Source of the DNA: Brenneria alni
GTDB lineage: Bacteria; Pseudomonadota; Gammaproteobacteria; Enterobacterales; Enterobacteriaceae
Length of the DNA stretch: 39,025 nt
Assembly (NCBI RefSeq): GCF_003666245.1
Contig: NZ_MJLZ01000041.1
Span: 1-39,025, forward strand
Direction of reading: 5' to 3'
Shown here: positions 18,102-27,769 of the stretch, piece by piece
Layout: every line of letters begins with the position of its first letter
Numbering within the stretch: the stretch's first letter is position 1
The notes under the pieces: generated by a model
Databases searched by the model: none
What the model was told of the DNA's origin: nothing
Seen by the model: only the letters and a program-made list of their open reading frames with translations
Program-made: the position numbers and the translations under genes

Positions 18102-18896
18102 ATGAAAAAAGCTCTGCTGATTATCAGCTTTGGCACCAGCTACCCGCAAACCCGGCAAAAAAATATTGATGCCTGTGAACAGCGTCTGGCTGCGGCCTGT
18201 CCCGATCGGGATCGGTTTCGCGCCTTTACCTCGGAAATGATTATCGGCAAGCTGCGCGAGCGTGATGGCTTGCTGGTGGATAACCCCGGTCAGGCGCTCA
18301 GTCGGTTGGCGGAGGCGGGCTATCAGGATGTGGCGATCCAGTCGCTGCACGTGATTAACGGTGATGAGTACGAAAAGGTGACGGCTGAAGTGCGTGCGTT
18401 TATGCCCCGCTTCCGGCGGCTGGTGTTGGGCGCGCCGCTACTCAGCAGTTTTGCTGACTATCAGCAGATTATGACCGCGTTACGTGGGCAGATGCCGCGG
18501 CTTGCCGCCGATGAGCGGGTGGTGTTTATGGGGCACGGCGCCAGCCATCACGCTTTTTCCGCTTACGCCTGTCTTGACCACCTTATGACCTCACAGCAGT
18601 TTCCCGCGCTGGTGGGGGCGGTCGAAAGCTATCCTGAAATCGGCCATATTATTCAGCGTTTACAGCAGCAGGGCGTTGGTAAGGTGCACCTGATGCCGCT
18701 GATGCTGGTGGCGGGCGATCATGCCATCAATGATATGGCGTCGGATGAAGCAGGATCGTGGAAATCACAACTGGAAGCGGCGGGAATAGCCACCCAGTGC
18801 TGGCTGCAAGGGCTGGGAGAAAACCCGCTGATCCGTGAGATGTTCGTACAGCATCTTGACGCCGCCTTGCATCACGATGAGCAGGAGGCCGCATGA
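18102..18896 (+). CDS. cbiK: CbiK, anaerobic sirohydrochlorin cobaltochelatase
   Basis: Inserts cobalt into sirohydrochlorin at the start of the oxygen-independent route. The ATG at 18102, behind CGAGGACG, gives 264 residues as in Salmonella; the frame upstream to 17934 lies inside cbiJ and is rejected. It begins MKKALLIISFGTSYPQTRQKN without a signal peptide, so it is the cytoplasmic form. Two His-containing active-site segments are visible, VFMGHGASHHAFSAYACL and LMLVAGDHAINDMASDE, matching the metal-binding histidines of class II chelatases. The presence of CbiK, CbiD and CbiG identifies the anaerobic branch. Confidence 0.96.
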   Translation: MKKALLIISFGTSYPQTRQKNIDACEQRLAAACPDRDRFRAFTSEMIIGKLRERDGLLVDNPGQALSRLAEAGYQDVAIQSLHVINGDEYEKVTAEVRAFMPRFRRLVLGAPLLSSFADYQQIMTALRGQMPRLAADERVVFMGHGASHHAFSAYACLDHLMTSQQFPALVGAVESYPEIGHIIQRLQQQGVGKVHLMPLMLVAGDHAINDMASDEAGSWKSQLEAAGIATQCWLQGLGENPLIREMFVQHLDAALHHDEQEAA

Positions 18897-19615
18897 CGAT
18901 CGGAAGACTGTACGCACTGGGTGTCGGCCCCGGCGCCAGTGATTTGATTACGGTACGCGCAGCCCGGCTTATCGGCAAACTGGATGTGCTTTATGCGCCA
19001 GCGGGCCGCAAGGGCGGCGATAGTCTGGCTTTGTCTATCGTCAGAGAGTATTTATCACCCGCAACGACGATCCGCACCTGTCATTTCCCGATGAGTGCCG
19101 ATGGTGCGGAGAAAGAAGCGGTGTGGGATGACATTGCCCGGCAATTGACGGACGAGGTGGCTAACGGCAGACAAGTGGGTTTTATCACGCTGGGGGACGC
19201 CATGTTGTTCAGCACCTGGGTGTTCCTGCTGGCGCGTATTGGCCGGCAGCCGTGGCTGGAAATTGTACCGGGCGTCACCTCCTTTGCCGCGATTGCCGCC
19301 TGTTCGGGCTTACCGCTGGCAATGGAACAGCAGTCGCTGGCGATTATGCCCTGTACCGCGCCGCAAGCGGAACTGGAACAGGCGTTGAAAACCCATGACT
19401 GCGTGGTGCTGATGAAAGTCTATGGCCGTTTCGCGCCCGTTCGGGCATTGCTGGCACGGCTCAATCTGTTTGACCACGCCCTGCTGATGGCTGATGCCTC
19501 TCTGCCCGGTGAACAACTCTGGCGGCGTCTGGATCAGGTCGATGACGATCAGCCGTTACCGTATTTCTCCACCATTTTGGTGAACAGACAATGGCATAGC
19601 GGGGAGCGGCCATGA
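18893..19615 (+). CDS. cbiL: CbiL, cobalt-factor II C20-methyltransferase
   Basis: Adds the C-20 methyl group to cobalt-factor II. 240 residues (Salmonella 237). It starts with [23 protein letters not shown], has [42 protein letters not shown] and [19 protein letters not shown], and ends in a short C-terminal region. The ATG overlaps the cbiK stop (ATGA). In Salmonella cbiL is followed by cbiMNQO for cobalt uptake; here the next gene is cbiP with a 4-base overlap, so no room for a transporter remains. Confidence 0.95.
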   Translation: MTIGRLYALGVGPGASDLITVRAARLIGKLDVLYAPAGRKGGDSLALSIVREYLSPATTIRTCHFPMSADGAEKEAVWDDIARQLTDEVANGRQVGFITLGDAMLFSTWVFLLARIGRQPWLEIVPGVTSFAAIAACSGLPLAMEQQSLAIMPCTAPQAELEQALKTHDCVVLMKVYGRFAPVRALLARLNLFDHALLMADASLPGEQLWRRLDQVDDDQPLPYFSTILVNRQWHSGERP

Positions 19616-21192
19616 GCCTGTCCATTATGTTGCAGGGCACTGCCTCCGATGTAGGCAAAAGCGTATTGGTTGCCGGGCTGTGCCGGATTTTCACCCAGGA
19701 CGGTTATCGCTGTGCGCCGTTTAAATCACAGAATATGGCGCTGAACTCTGGCGTCACGCCGCACGGCGAGGAGATGGGCCGGGCGCAGATATTGCAGGCC
19801 GAAGCCGCCGGTATTGAGCCTGACGTGCGCATGAACCCGATATTGCTCAAACCCACCAGCGACCACAAGTCACAGGTGGTGCTGATGGGGAAAGTGGCCT
19901 GCAATATGGATGCGGTGGCATATCATCAGTATAAGCCGCAGTTGCAGCAGCAAATTAATCAGGTTTACCACAGCCTTGCCCGCGAGTATGACGTCATGGT
20001 GCTGGAAGGGGCGGGTAGCCCGGCTGAAATCAACCTGCGCGATCGGGATATCGTCAATATGGGCATGGCAGCTATAGCTGATGCGCCAGTTCTGCTGGTT
20101 GCCGATATCGATCGCGGCGGCGTGTTCGCGGCTATTTACGGCACGCTGGCGCTGTTGCGCCCTGATGAGAAAGCGCGGGTGAAAGGGGTGATCATCAATA
20201 AGTTTCGCGGTGATGTCGCTTTGCTTAAGCCAGGGTTGGTTCAGATTGAAGCACTGACCGGCGTGCCAGTAATCGGGGTGATGCCATGGCTGGATATCGA
20301 GCTGGAAGATGAGGATGGCGTCGCACTGCAAAGCGGGAAATACAATATTACCGCAAAAGGTTATGGCGCAGCGGAAAGGGTGCTGGACATTGTGGTGGTA
20401 AGGCTACCGCATATCGCCAATTTCACCGATTTTAACCCGCTGGCTGCCCAGCCGGATGTACGCTTGCGTTATGCCACACATCCGTTGGCGTTGGCGGGGG
20501 CCGATTTGATTATTCTGCCCGGCAGTAAAAATACGCTGAGTGACTTGCAGTGGTTGCAGCAAAGCGGATTCGCTTGTGCGCTATCGTCGAAACATCAGGC
20601 CGGTATACCCATTGTCGGCATTTGTGGCGGTTACCAGATGCTTGGCCGGCGGATTGTCGATGGGGTGGAGTCGGGCGTCGCGCAGATGGATGGCCTGGGG
20701 TTACTGGATGTGGAAACCGCGTTTGCAGCGGAAAAAGTGACCACACGTGTTATCGGCCACAGCAATGAGGCGCTGCCTGGCCTCCTCGCGGCCAGTGCCA
20801 GTAAATCGCTAAGAGGTTATGAGATTCACATGGGCATATCGCATCTTGGCGACAAGGCATTGCCGTTTGCCTGCCTGACCGACAGCAACGGCCAGCCAGT
20901 TAACCGCCGTGACGGCGCCGTCAACCGGGACGGCAGCGTGATCGGCAGCTATATTCACGGTCTGTTTGATAACGGCGAGTTTACCCGTGCGCTGCTGGAT
21001 TCCCTGCGCCAGCGCAAAGGACTGGCGGCGTTCGACGGCGAGGTAGTCGATTATGCCCGTCACAAGCAGCAACAGTTCGATATTCTGGCCTCGGCTATGC
21101 GGGAGCACATTGATATTGAAGCGATTTATCAGTGTATGACAGCCGATGGCGAGCAAAATAACGGGCATTCCCTGAACAGGAGCATGGTGTGA
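19612..21192 (+). CDS. cbiP: CbiP, adenosylcobyric acid synthase
   Basis: Amidates side chains b, d, e and g using glutamine and ATP. 526 residues, slightly longer than the Salmonella protein (506), mainly by a C-terminal tail. The N-terminal ATPase has [22 protein letters not shown] as P-loop, then [23 protein letters not shown] and [31 protein letters not shown] follows. The C-terminal class I amidotransferase has [12 protein letters not shown] with nucleophile Cys338 and ends with [14 protein letters not shown]. It overlaps cbiL at its start and cobU at its end. Confidence 0.96.
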   Translation: MSLSIMLQGTASDVGKSVLVAGLCRIFTQDGYRCAPFKSQNMALNSGVTPHGEEMGRAQILQAEAAGIEPDVRMNPILLKPTSDHKSQVVLMGKVACNMDAVAYHQYKPQLQQQINQVYHSLAREYDVMVLEGAGSPAEINLRDRDIVNMGMAAIADAPVLLVADIDRGGVFAAIYGTLALLRPDEKARVKGVIINKFRGDVALLKPGLVQIEALTGVPVIGVMPWLDIELEDEDGVALQSGKYNITAKGYGAAERVLDIVVVRLPHIANFTDFNPLAAQPDVRLRYATHPLALAGADLIILPGSKNTLSDLQWLQQSGFACALSSKHQAGIPIVGICGGYQMLGRRIVDGVESGVAQMDGLGLLDVETAFAAEKVTTRVIGHSNEALPGLLAASASKSLRGYEIHMGISHLGDKALPFACLTDSNGQPVNRRDGAVNRDGSVIGSYIHGLFDNGEFTRALLDSLRQRKGLAAFDGEVVDYARHKQQQFDILASAMREHIDIEAIYQCMTADGEQNNGHSLNRSMV

Positions 21193-21734
21193 TTTTGATT
21201 ACGGGTGGCGCAAGGAGCGGCAAAAGTTCACTGGCGGAGAAACTGGCGGCGCAGCATGGTGAGAACGTGCTGTATATCGCCACGTCGCAGGTGACTGATG
21301 AGGAAATGGCCGAACGGGTGAAGCGACATCGGGAGAACCGTCCGGCCCACTGGCGCACCTGGGAAGGCTATCGCGATCTGGGGGTGGTGATAGCGGAAAA
21401 AACAGCGGCAGACGAAGCGGTCATCCTTGAATGCATCACCACCATGATAACCCATTTATTGTTTGAGCAAGCTGGCGATACGCCGCCTGAGCACATGGAT
21501 TTCCCGGCGATAGAGGCGGTTATCCAGCAGCAGATCGACCAATTGATCGCCGCCTGTTCACGCAGCGCCTCGCCGGTCTATCTGGTCACTAACGAACTGG
21601 GCATGGGAATTGTGCCGCAAAATCGTCTGGCCCGGCATTTCCGGGATATCGCCGGGCGTGTGAATCAGCGTCTGGCCGCCGTCGCCGAGTCGGTCTATCT
21701 GGTCGTATCGGGGATTGAGGTCAAAATCAAATGA
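21189..21734 (+). CDS. cobU: CobU, adenosylcobinamide kinase/guanylyltransferase
   Basis: Phosphorylates adenosylcobinamide and transfers GMP to give adenosylcobinamide-GDP. 181 residues (Salmonella 180) with a GTG start overlapping the cbiP stop (GTGTGA). P-loop GGARSGKS is at residues 6-13. The [10 protein letters not shown] segment places His47 where Salmonella CobU has its guanylylated His46. [10 protein letters not shown] and [11 protein letters not shown] follow. It has no membrane segment. Together with CobS, CobT and CobC it forms the nucleotide-loop assembly module. Confidence 0.96.
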   Translation: MILITGGARSGKSSLAEKLAAQHGENVLYIATSQVTDEEMAERVKRHRENRPAHWRTWEGYRDLGVVIAEKTAADEAVILECITTMITHLLFEQAGDTPPEHMDFPAIEAVIQQQIDQLIAACSRSASPVYLVTNELGMGIVPQNRLARHFRDIAGRVNQRLAAVAESVYLVVSGIEVKIK

Positions 21735-22477
21735 GTCTGCGTTTGTTTCTCGCCACGCTGCAATTTATGACCCGCATTCCGGTGCCTGAACGCTGGACGC
21801 AGGGGCTGGATATGCGGCAGTACGTGCGGGGTATTATCGTTTTTCCGTTTATCGGCTTGATCGTGGGGGGCGCGGCTGGCGCGGTGTTCGTTGTCCTCGC
21901 GCCGTGGAGCGGCGTACCGCTGGCTGCGCTGGCCTATGTGCTGGCGCTGGCGCTGATTACCGGCGCTTTCCATCTTGATGGTCTGGCAGACACCTGTGAC
22001 GGCGTGTTTTCCGCCCGCCCGCGCGAGAAAATGCTGGAAATTATGCGCGACAGCCGGCTTGGCACCAATGGCGGGCTGGCGCTGATCATTATTGTGGTGG
22101 CCAAAGTGCTGGTAGTCAGTGAGCTGGCACTGCGTGGAACATCCATGCTGGCGATACTGACAGCCGCCTCGGTAGCCGGACGAACCGCCATCGTGCTGCT
22201 GATGTATCGCCAGCGTTACGCCCGTGAAGGCAAGGGGCTGGGGAATCTGTATATTGGCCGGGTTAGCGGGGGGGAAGCGCTGGCGACGCTAACAGGGGGT
22301 GTCTTGTTGGTGGGATTATTGGGCGTTGTCCCGGCGCTGCTGGCGTTAGGCATAACCCTGATGATCATCTGGCTGATGGGAATTTATCTGCGCCGTCGCC
22401 TGGGCGGTCAAACCGGCGACACGCTTGGCGCGGCGGCAGAAATCGGTGAACTGGTGTTTTTACTGGCCCTGCTGTGA
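21731..22477 (+). CDS. cobS: CobS, adenosylcobinamide-GDP ribazoletransferase (cobalamin synthase)
   Basis: Polytopic inner-membrane enzyme of 248 residues (Salmonella 247) joining adenosylcobinamide-GDP with alpha-ribazole or its phosphate. [16 protein letters not shown] begins the protein. [35 protein letters not shown] contains the acidic DGLADTCDG metal site near residue 78, and several hydrophobic helices follow. A late arginine pair ([16 protein letters not shown]) is typical. It overlaps cobU and the extended reading frame of cobC. Confidence 0.95.
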   Translation: MSLRLFLATLQFMTRIPVPERWTQGLDMRQYVRGIIVFPFIGLIVGGAAGAVFVVLAPWSGVPLAALAYVLALALITGAFHLDGLADTCDGVFSARPREKMLEIMRDSRLGTNGGLALIIIVVAKVLVVSELALRGTSMLAILTAASVAGRTAIVLLMYRQRYAREGKGLGNLYIGRVSGGEALATLTGGVLLVGLLGVVPALLALGITLMIIWLMGIYLRRRLGGQTGDTLGAAAEIGELVFLLALL

Positions 22478-22530
22478 CAAAAAATGACGAGGGTGAAAAC
22501 CGAAAGGCCAAAAACGTGGGAGGGGGAAAC

Positions 22531-23148
22531 ATGCGATTGTTCCTGGTCAGGCACGGTCAGACTGAGGCGAACCTCAGCGGCGTTTTTTGTGGCGCAACGG
22601 ATATCGGTCTGACGGACAGCGGCGTGGCTCAGTCTCAGCAGGTTTCTGCCTGGTTGGCCGATGTCGCTTTTTCTTCCGCTATCAGCAGCGCGTTATGGCG
22701 GGCGAAGCAAACGGCGGAAATCGTGCTGGCTGCCCGGAATATATCGGCTGTCGCTGACGCCACCCTGAATGAGATGCATTTTGGCGACTGGGAAATGCGG
22801 CACCATAGTGACTTACAGCGCGAAGATGTTGACGGCTGGGCGGCCTGGGTGGCGGACTGGCAGCAGGCGCGGCCAACGGGGGGAGAATCCTTTCCGGCAT
22901 TTTCAACGCGTGTGCGAAATTTTGCTCAGGAATTACTGACACGGAAAACCAGTGATAATCACCTGATCGTCGCGCATCAGGGGGTATTGAGTTTATTGCT
23001 GGCAACCATGCTGGCAATGCCGCCTGCTGCAATGTGGCATTTTCATTTTGAACAAGGGACATACAGCGTGCTGGACGTGCAGGATGGATTTGTCACGCTG
23101 CGGGCATTTAATCACCGGACGCACTGGCAGGCTGAACAGCGAGAATAA
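22531..23148 (+). CDS. cobC: CobC, alpha-ribazole phosphatase
   Basis: Histidine-phosphatase family enzyme removing phosphate from alpha-ribazole-5'-phosphate or adenosylcobalamin phosphate. The ATG at 22531 gives 205 residues (Salmonella about 202) starting [14 protein letters not shown] with the phospho-acceptor His8 in the RHG motif; a strong GGGAGGGGG site precedes it. An in-frame GTG at 22474 touching cobS would add 19 polar residues and is less likely. Other signatures are [23 protein letters not shown] and the second catalytic histidine in [13 protein letters not shown]. In Salmonella cobC is separate from the cob operon; here it lies between cobS and cobT. Confidence 0.93.
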   Translation: MRLFLVRHGQTEANLSGVFCGATDIGLTDSGVAQSQQVSAWLADVAFSSAISSALWRAKQTAEIVLAARNISAVADATLNEMHFGDWEMRHHSDLQREDVDGWAAWVADWQQARPTGGESFPAFSTRVRNFAQELLTRKTSDNHLIVAHQGVLSLLLATMLAMPPAAMWHFHFEQGTYSVLDVQDGFVTLRAFNHRTHWQAEQRE

Positions 23149-23149
23149 T

Positions 23150-24217
23150 ATGATGCAAATAGACCTGGAACCTTCTCTTTCACAACTGGTTGGCGCGATT
23201 GATCCGCTTAATAGCGAGGCCATGCAACAGGCCGCTGTCAGGATTGACGGCTTATTGAAACCACTGGGCAGCCTGGGCCGTCTGGAACAGTTGGCTATCC
23301 AGCTTGCCGGAATGCGCGGTTTGTCCGGGCATCAGGTTGCACGCAAACTGATTATGGTGATGGCAGCCGATCACGGGGTTTATGACGAAGGTGTGGCGAT
23401 TTCCCCACGGGCGGTGACGGCGATTCAGGCGGCCAATATGGTCAAAGGGATTACCGGCGTCTGTGTGCTGGCGGCGAATGCAGGTACAGGGGTAAAAGTG
23501 GTGGATGTCGGCATCGACAGCGATCCCTTACCCGGTGTGTTGAACATGAAGGTTCAGCGCGGTAGTGGCAACATTCGCCGCCAGGCCGCAATGACGCGCC
23601 AGCAGGCAGAAGACTTACTGCTTGACTGCGCCCGGCTGACCAGGCGGCAGGCGGCTGACGGTGTGCGGGTGTTCGGTGTCGGTGAACTGGGTATGGCGAA
23701 CACCACCCCCGCCGCTGCGATCGTCAGTGTATTAACCGACAGCGATCCTCATCAGGTGGTCGGTATTGGTGCTAATTTCCCCAGCGATCGGCTGCATCAC
23801 AAAGTTGCCGTGGTGCGTGAGGCCATTGCGTTTAACCAGCCTGACGCTAATGATGGTATCGACGTGCTGGCCAAAATTGGCGGTTTCGATCTGGTCGGCA
23901 TGGCTGGCGTCATGTTGGGCGCCGCCGCGTCCGGGCTACCCGTGGTGCTGGACGGTTTCCTATCCTATGCATCCGCACTGGCTGCCTGCCGGATTGCACC
24001 GCAGGCGCGTGACTATCTGATCCCTTCTCATCTCTCGGCCGAAAAAGGCGCGGCGATTGCGTTGCAGCATTTGCAACTGGAACCTTATCTGCAACTGGGA
24101 ATGCGGCTTGGAGAGGGCAGTGGCGCGGCTATCGCCATGCATCTGGTCGATGCCGCCTATGCGGTGTATAACAATATGGGGCAGTTGGCGGACAGTCATA
24201 TTGTCCTGCCTGCATAA
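23150..24217 (+). CDS. cobT: CobT, nicotinate-nucleotide:dimethylbenzimidazole phosphoribosyltransferase
   Basis: Makes alpha-ribazole phosphate from dimethylbenzimidazole and nicotinate mononucleotide for the lower ligand. The start at 23150 (ATGATG, two bases after the cobC stop) gives 355 residues (Salmonella 356); the frame upstream overlaps cobC and is rejected. [57 protein letters not shown] and [11 protein letters not shown] are present. The late [19 protein letters not shown] contains the conserved catalytic glutamate. It is the last gene of the operon and is followed by a hairpin terminator. No dimethylbenzimidazole synthesis gene (bluB) is in the window. Confidence 0.96.
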   Translation: MMQIDLEPSLSQLVGAIDPLNSEAMQQAAVRIDGLLKPLGSLGRLEQLAIQLAGMRGLSGHQVARKLIMVMAADHGVYDEGVAISPRAVTAIQAANMVKGITGVCVLAANAGTGVKVVDVGIDSDPLPGVLNMKVQRGSGNIRRQAAMTRQQAEDLLLDCARLTRRQAADGVRVFGVGELGMANTTPAAAIVSVLTDSDPHQVVGIGANFPSDRLHHKVAVVREAIAFNQPDANDGIDVLAKIGGFDLVGMAGVMLGAAASGLPVVLDGFLSYASALAACRIAPQARDYLIPSHLSAEKGAAIALQHLQLEPYLQLGMRLGEGSGAAIAMHLVDAAYAVYNNMGQLADSHIVLPA

Positions 24218-24232
24218 TCGAAGTCTTTCAAC

Positions 24233-24275
24233 TGACGGAAAAAACGCGCTTTTTTTCGTCAATTCGCGTTTTTCT
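24233..24275 (+). terminator. Terminator of the cbi/cob operon (two alternative stems)
   Basis: Two mutually exclusive hairpins overlap here, 16 bases after cobT. TGACGGAAAAAA (24233-24244) pairs with TTTTTTTCGTCA (24250-24261). AAAACGCG (24241-24248) pairs with CGCGTTTT (24265-24272), running into TTCTTCT. The second places a stem directly before a pyrimidine-rich tract and fits a plus-strand terminator; the A-rich 5' arm would also act on the minus strand. Confidence 0.75.
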
Positions 24276-24311
24276 TCTACTCTTGTATGGGATTCTCTCT
24301 GCTATCAGAAT

Positions 24312-24343
24312 AACCAGATAATAATGAAATATATTATCTGGTT
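24312..24343. terminator. AT-rich 12-bp inverted repeat followed by T run
   Basis: AACCAGATAATA (24312-24323) and TATTATCTGGTT (24332-24343) form a perfect 12-bp stem with an 8-base loop, followed by TATATTTTTATG. It may be a second, weaker terminator or a binding site. The rest of the 24218-24559 gap is AT-rich and non-coding and should hold the regulator promoter. Confidence 0.5.
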
Positions 24344-24500
24344 TATATTTTTATGACATAATAATTAGCGCACTAATTAAATTATTAACATGCTATTTAT
24401 ATGTCAATGTGTTATTTGCTATAAACGTAGTGAATGAATTGAGTTTATCTATATGATTTGTTGGAATTTTATTGTATTTGTTGGGGAGTTTGATTTTTAG

Positions 24501-24516
24501 TGTTGCAAACACAACA
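24501..24516. promoter_or_regulatory. Possible operator upstream of the RpiR-type regulator
   Basis: TGTTG (24501-24505) and CAACA (24512-24516) form a short dyad 44 bp before the regulator start, overlapping a possible -35 (TTGCAA). Dyads close to the start are common for autoregulated HTH proteins. The short length makes chance a real possibility. Confidence 0.25.
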
Positions 24517-24559
24517 TATTTGTATTTTACTGTAGTGGCTGAACCACTTGAGGCTTTAT

Positions 24560-25450
24560 ATGGATTTCACAACGCTGGTTAGTGAACGTTTTTCAAGTCT
24601 GACTCCGGCGCAGCAACTGATTGCTCGTTATATTGAAAGTAATAAGGAACGCGTGGCGTTTATGACGGCCAAGCAGTTAGCTAATGCAATAAGTGTCAGT
24701 GATGCAGCGATAATCCGGTTTTCCCGTGCATTAGGTTATCGTGGTTATACCCATCTGCGTGAAGATTTGGGAGAAGCGCTGATTGAAAAAACGGGCGCGA
24801 GCGGAACATTTCAATGGGCACCAATGCCGTCCAGCGAGTCTGAATTAAAAAAGCAGGTGTTTGCAAATGGCAGTTTGTTAATGGATCAAACTGCGGAGTT
24901 AAATCAATCAGAAACCGTTGTTCGTATTGCCGACAAGTTGGTATCGGCTAGGCGTATATGGGTTACGGCGCATGGTACAACGCATGCGATGGCTGCCTAT
25001 CTAACAATGCAGCTTAATGTGCTGAAAAATGCGGAAATATTTGACATTGGGCATGGCGATGTAGCCGATCGTATAAGGCACGTAAGTGAGGAAGATGTTT
25101 TTATCGGCATCGGTTATGAGCGTTATATTCCTTATACCGTTGAAATGATGCATCTTGCCCGCATTCAGGGAGCCTATGTTGTCGCGTTGACCGATCGACC
25201 GACTTCACCCTTAGTACAAGAGTCTGATGAAGCGCTTTATATTGTACGGAGCACGTCACCCGTGGCTTGGTGGTCACAAGCTGGAACGCTGATTATGGCG
25301 GACTGGTTAATGTCTCAAATGGTGGTTCTGGATGAAGAAAGAGTAAAAGAAAAATTACGGCAGTCAGATAAAATATGGGAATTGCTTGGTCATTGGAAAA
25401 ATGACAACACCAGGGAAACACTTATAAATAAAAGATTTAATAAAAAGTAG
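24560..25450 (+). CDS. RpiR/MurR-family transcriptional regulator (HTH + SIS)
   Basis: A 296-residue cytoplasmic regulator from the ATG at 24560 (GAGG eight bases before); a TTG four codons earlier is possible. The N-terminal HTH_6 domain (about 1-77) reads LTPAQQLIARYIESNKERVAFMTAKQLANAISVSDAAIIRFSRALGYRGYTHLREDL, the classic RpiR pattern. A SIS domain (about 115-250) follows with RIWVTAHGTTHAMAAYLTMQLN and EDVFIGIGYERYIPYTVEMMHLA, then GAYVVALTDRPTSPL. SIS domains usually bind phosphosugars; the usual GxGxS loop is altered here (THAHGTTHA-like), so the effector may differ. It precedes, in the same direction, an ABC importer and an M24 hydrolase, and is the likely regulator of that cassette. 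Confidence 0.88.
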   Translation: MDFTTLVSERFSSLTPAQQLIARYIESNKERVAFMTAKQLANAISVSDAAIIRFSRALGYRGYTHLREDLGEALIEKTGASGTFQWAPMPSSESELKKQVFANGSLLMDQTAELNQSETVVRIADKLVSARRIWVTAHGTTHAMAAYLTMQLNVLKNAEIFDIGHGDVADRIRHVSEEDVFIGIGYERYIPYTVEMMHLARIQGAYVVALTDRPTSPLVQESDEALYIVRSTSPVAWWSQAGTLIMADWLMSQMVVLDEERVKEKLRQSDKIWELLGHWKNDNTRETLINKRFNKK

Positions 25451-25520
25451 TATTTGTTGTTAATATATTATTTATACCAGAAAGGAATTTTTTCGTTATC
25501 TATTATAAAGGACAATGAGT

Positions 25521-26654
25521 ATGAGTAATAAAAAAGAAGGGATATTTCCTACAATTCAGGACTCGGTGGTAGCTGATATAGATACCACACGTCGCCGTTT
25601 GATAAAACAAAGCTCCATTATCAGTGCCGGAGTAGCGCTGGGTGCTTTTTCTGTTCCTTCAGTCTTTGCCAAAGGAAGCCAGGAGGTGATTGTCCGCGGA
25701 TTAGGCGGCGCTTATCAGGAAGCGATGGAGATCGCTATTTATAAGCCTTTTACTGCTTCAACCGGCATTAATGTAAAGATTCAGCCATCTACGGCGGCTC
25801 AAATATTGGCAATGGTAAAATCCGGGCAGGTTAGTATTGATGTTTTGGATTTAGCTGATGTCGCGCAAATCAATTTGGATAAAGCTGGAGCGTTAGTTCC
25901 GATTAATTATTCGGCAATGAAATTCTGTGATCCGAATGATGTTTTGCCAGAACTTCGCCAGCCGAATATGGTTGGTAATCTGTTGTTTGCCACTGTCATC
26001 GCTTACAACACCGATATTTTTAGCGTGGGATCTCACCCTAAAACCTGGGCGGAGTTTTGGGATGCCACTCGTTTTCCTGGCCCCCGGACATTAGCGGATA
26101 TGCGTTCTGGTTCAGCAGAACTGGAGTTTGCCCTGCTGGCTGACGGTGTTGATAAATCGCAGATCTACCCTATCAATATCGAGCGCGCTTTAGCCTCTCT
26201 GAACAAAATTAAACCTCATGTTTCAAAATGGTGGGACACCGGTGCAGTTTCCGCACAGTTGCTGGAGCGCAAAGATGCGGTATTAGGCGGTATCTGGAAT
26301 GGCAGAGCGCAGGCATTAATTGATCAAGGCGCGCCACTGGCCATTGAGTGGAATCAGGCAAAACAGCAGGTGCAATACTGGAGCGTGGTTAAAGGCGCGC
26401 CAAACCCTGAAAATGCTCAGTTGCTTATCGATTTTGCCCTGCAGCCAGAGGTTCAGGCCAAGCTCACTCAGTATATTGCCTATGGCCCGACCAATAAAAA
26501 AGCCTTTGATTTTGTGCGGCCGGAAGATTTAGTGAAACTGCCCTCGAATCCGGCGTATTTCTCACGTTCTTTTGTGCAGAATGCGCAGTGGTGGTCGGAT
26601 AATCTGGAACAGGTAGGTAAAGTCTGGCAGCCGTGGATCTTGGGTCAGTCTTGA
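25521..26654 (+). CDS. ABC importer periplasmic binding protein, PotD/PotF-like, with Tat-type signal
   Basis: A 377-residue extracellular solute-binding protein of the spermidine/putrescine-type family. The ATG at 25521 is eight bases from AAAGGA; an ATG at 25515 is too close to it. The N-terminus has a twin-arginine signal, TTRRRLIKQSS then a weakly hydrophobic stretch ending SVFAKG, so export folded via Tat is predicted, which is unusual for this class. The mature part starts VIVRGLGGAYQEAMEIAIYKPF with FTASTGINVKIQ, then DVLDLADVAQINLDKAGAL and LLFATVIAYNTDIF. PKTWAEFWDATRFPGPR is a PotD-like block. It overlaps the ATPase gene by one base. The ligand cannot be read from sequence; polyamines or amino-acid derivatives are the family norm. 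Confidence 0.88.
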   Translation: MSNKKEGIFPTIQDSVVADIDTTRRRLIKQSSIISAGVALGAFSVPSVFAKGSQEVIVRGLGGAYQEAMEIAIYKPFTASTGINVKIQPSTAAQILAMVKSGQVSIDVLDLADVAQINLDKAGALVPINYSAMKFCDPNDVLPELRQPNMVGNLLFATVIAYNTDIFSVGSHPKTWAEFWDATRFPGPRTLADMRSGSAELEFALLADGVDKSQIYPINIERALASLNKIKPHVSKWWDTGAVSAQLLERKDAVLGGIWNGRAQALIDQGAPLAIEWNQAKQQVQYWSVVKGAPNPENAQLLIDFALQPEVQAKLTQYIAYGPTNKKAFDFVRPEDLVKLPSNPAYFSRSFVQNAQWWSDNLEQVGKVWQPWILGQS

Positions 26655-27769
26655 TGGGTATTGCCAGCTTGTCATTCCGTTCTCGCAATGTGGGAACGGA
26701 AATGCGCATACAAGGTATTACCCGGCGTTTTGGCCAGACGGTAGCAGTAGATAATCTGACTCTGACTGTCGAACCGGGGGAGTTTGTCACCCTGCTGGGC
26801 GCCAGCGGGTCGGGGAAAACCACCACATTAATGATGGTCGGGGGTTTTACCGCCCCAACCAAAGGCCGGATCCTGATCGGCGGTCAGGATGTGACGGATC
26901 TCCCGCCCGGTAAACGCAATTTGGGCGTGGTGTTTCAGAATTATGCCTTATTCCCGCATCTCTCCGTCTTCCGCAATCTGGCATTTCCGCTGGAAATGCG
27001 CGGTGTAGCAGGAAAAGTCATCAGGCAAAAAGTGGCGGATGCCCTGGATATGGTGCAACTGGCTGACAAAGGCCACCGGCTGCCACGCGAGTTATCCGGC
27101 GGGCAGCAACAGCGAATTGCTTTGGCAAGGGCGTTGATTTTCGAGCCGCAGGCCCTGTTAATGGACGAACCGCTGGGGGCGCTGGACAAAAAACTACGCG
27201 AGCATATGCAATTGGAATTAAAACGCCTGCATACGTCATGTGGTTCTACTGTCCTGTTTGTTACCCACGATCAAGAGGAAGCACTCACGCTTTCCGATCG
27301 GGTTGCGGTAATGCAGGATGGTCGGATTGCGCAAATTGACACCCCGAAATCCTTATATGAAAAGCCGGAAAGCCGCTGGGTCGCCGAATTTATCGGGCAA
27401 TCAAATTTTATTGGCGGTTATATTGATGGGATTCATGCCACGGGATATGACGTCAGGCTGGATAGCGGCGAACGGGTAAGCGGGCAGGGAGTCAAGCATC
27501 TGACATGCGGGCAGCGTGTATTCGCGGTATTACGACCAGAGAAAATTCGTCTGGCGTCGGCAGGTCAGTTGCCGGTAAACGCCGTGGTAAGAGATGTGTT
27601 GTATTTGGGGCATACGGTGAAAGTGGCCGTGCAGATTAATGACGGTACTGAGTTACTGGTTCAGGCCCAGAATATTGATCTGGAAAAGGCAATAACCCCC
27701 GGTCTGGCTATCTCGCTTGGCTGGCAGGCGGAGAGCCTGTGGTTTATTGCCGGGGAACATGGGCAATAA
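26654..27769 (+). CDS. ABC transporter ATP-binding protein, PotA-like
   Basis: The motor of the importer, on the cytoplasmic face. Start at 26654 (TGATG overlap with the binding-protein gene) gives 371 residues; an ATG at 26702 would also leave a complete domain. Walker A GASGSGKT is at residues 49-56. The Q-loop is in GVVFQNYALFPHLSVFRNLAFPL, the signature LSGGQQQRIALARAL, and Walker B with D-loop ALLMDEPLGALDKKLR. The switch His lies in VLFVTHDQEEALTLSDRVAVM. A C-terminal TOBE domain (about 280-371, AVLRPEKIRLAS) identifies the PotA/MalK/CUT1 branch. Confidence 0.93.
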   Translation: MGIASLSFRSRNVGTEMRIQGITRRFGQTVAVDNLTLTVEPGEFVTLLGASGSGKTTTLMMVGGFTAPTKGRILIGGQDVTDLPPGKRNLGVVFQNYALFPHLSVFRNLAFPLEMRGVAGKVIRQKVADALDMVQLADKGHRLPRELSGGQQQRIALARALIFEPQALLMDEPLGALDKKLREHMQLELKRLHTSCGSTVLFVTHDQEEALTLSDRVAVMQDGRIAQIDTPKSLYEKPESRWVAEFIGQSNFIGGYIDGIHATGYDVRLDSGERVSGQGVKHLTCGQRVFAVLRPEKIRLASAGQLPVNAVVRDVLYLGHTVKVAVQINDGTELLVQAQNIDLEKAITPGLAISLGWQAESLWFIAGEHGQ

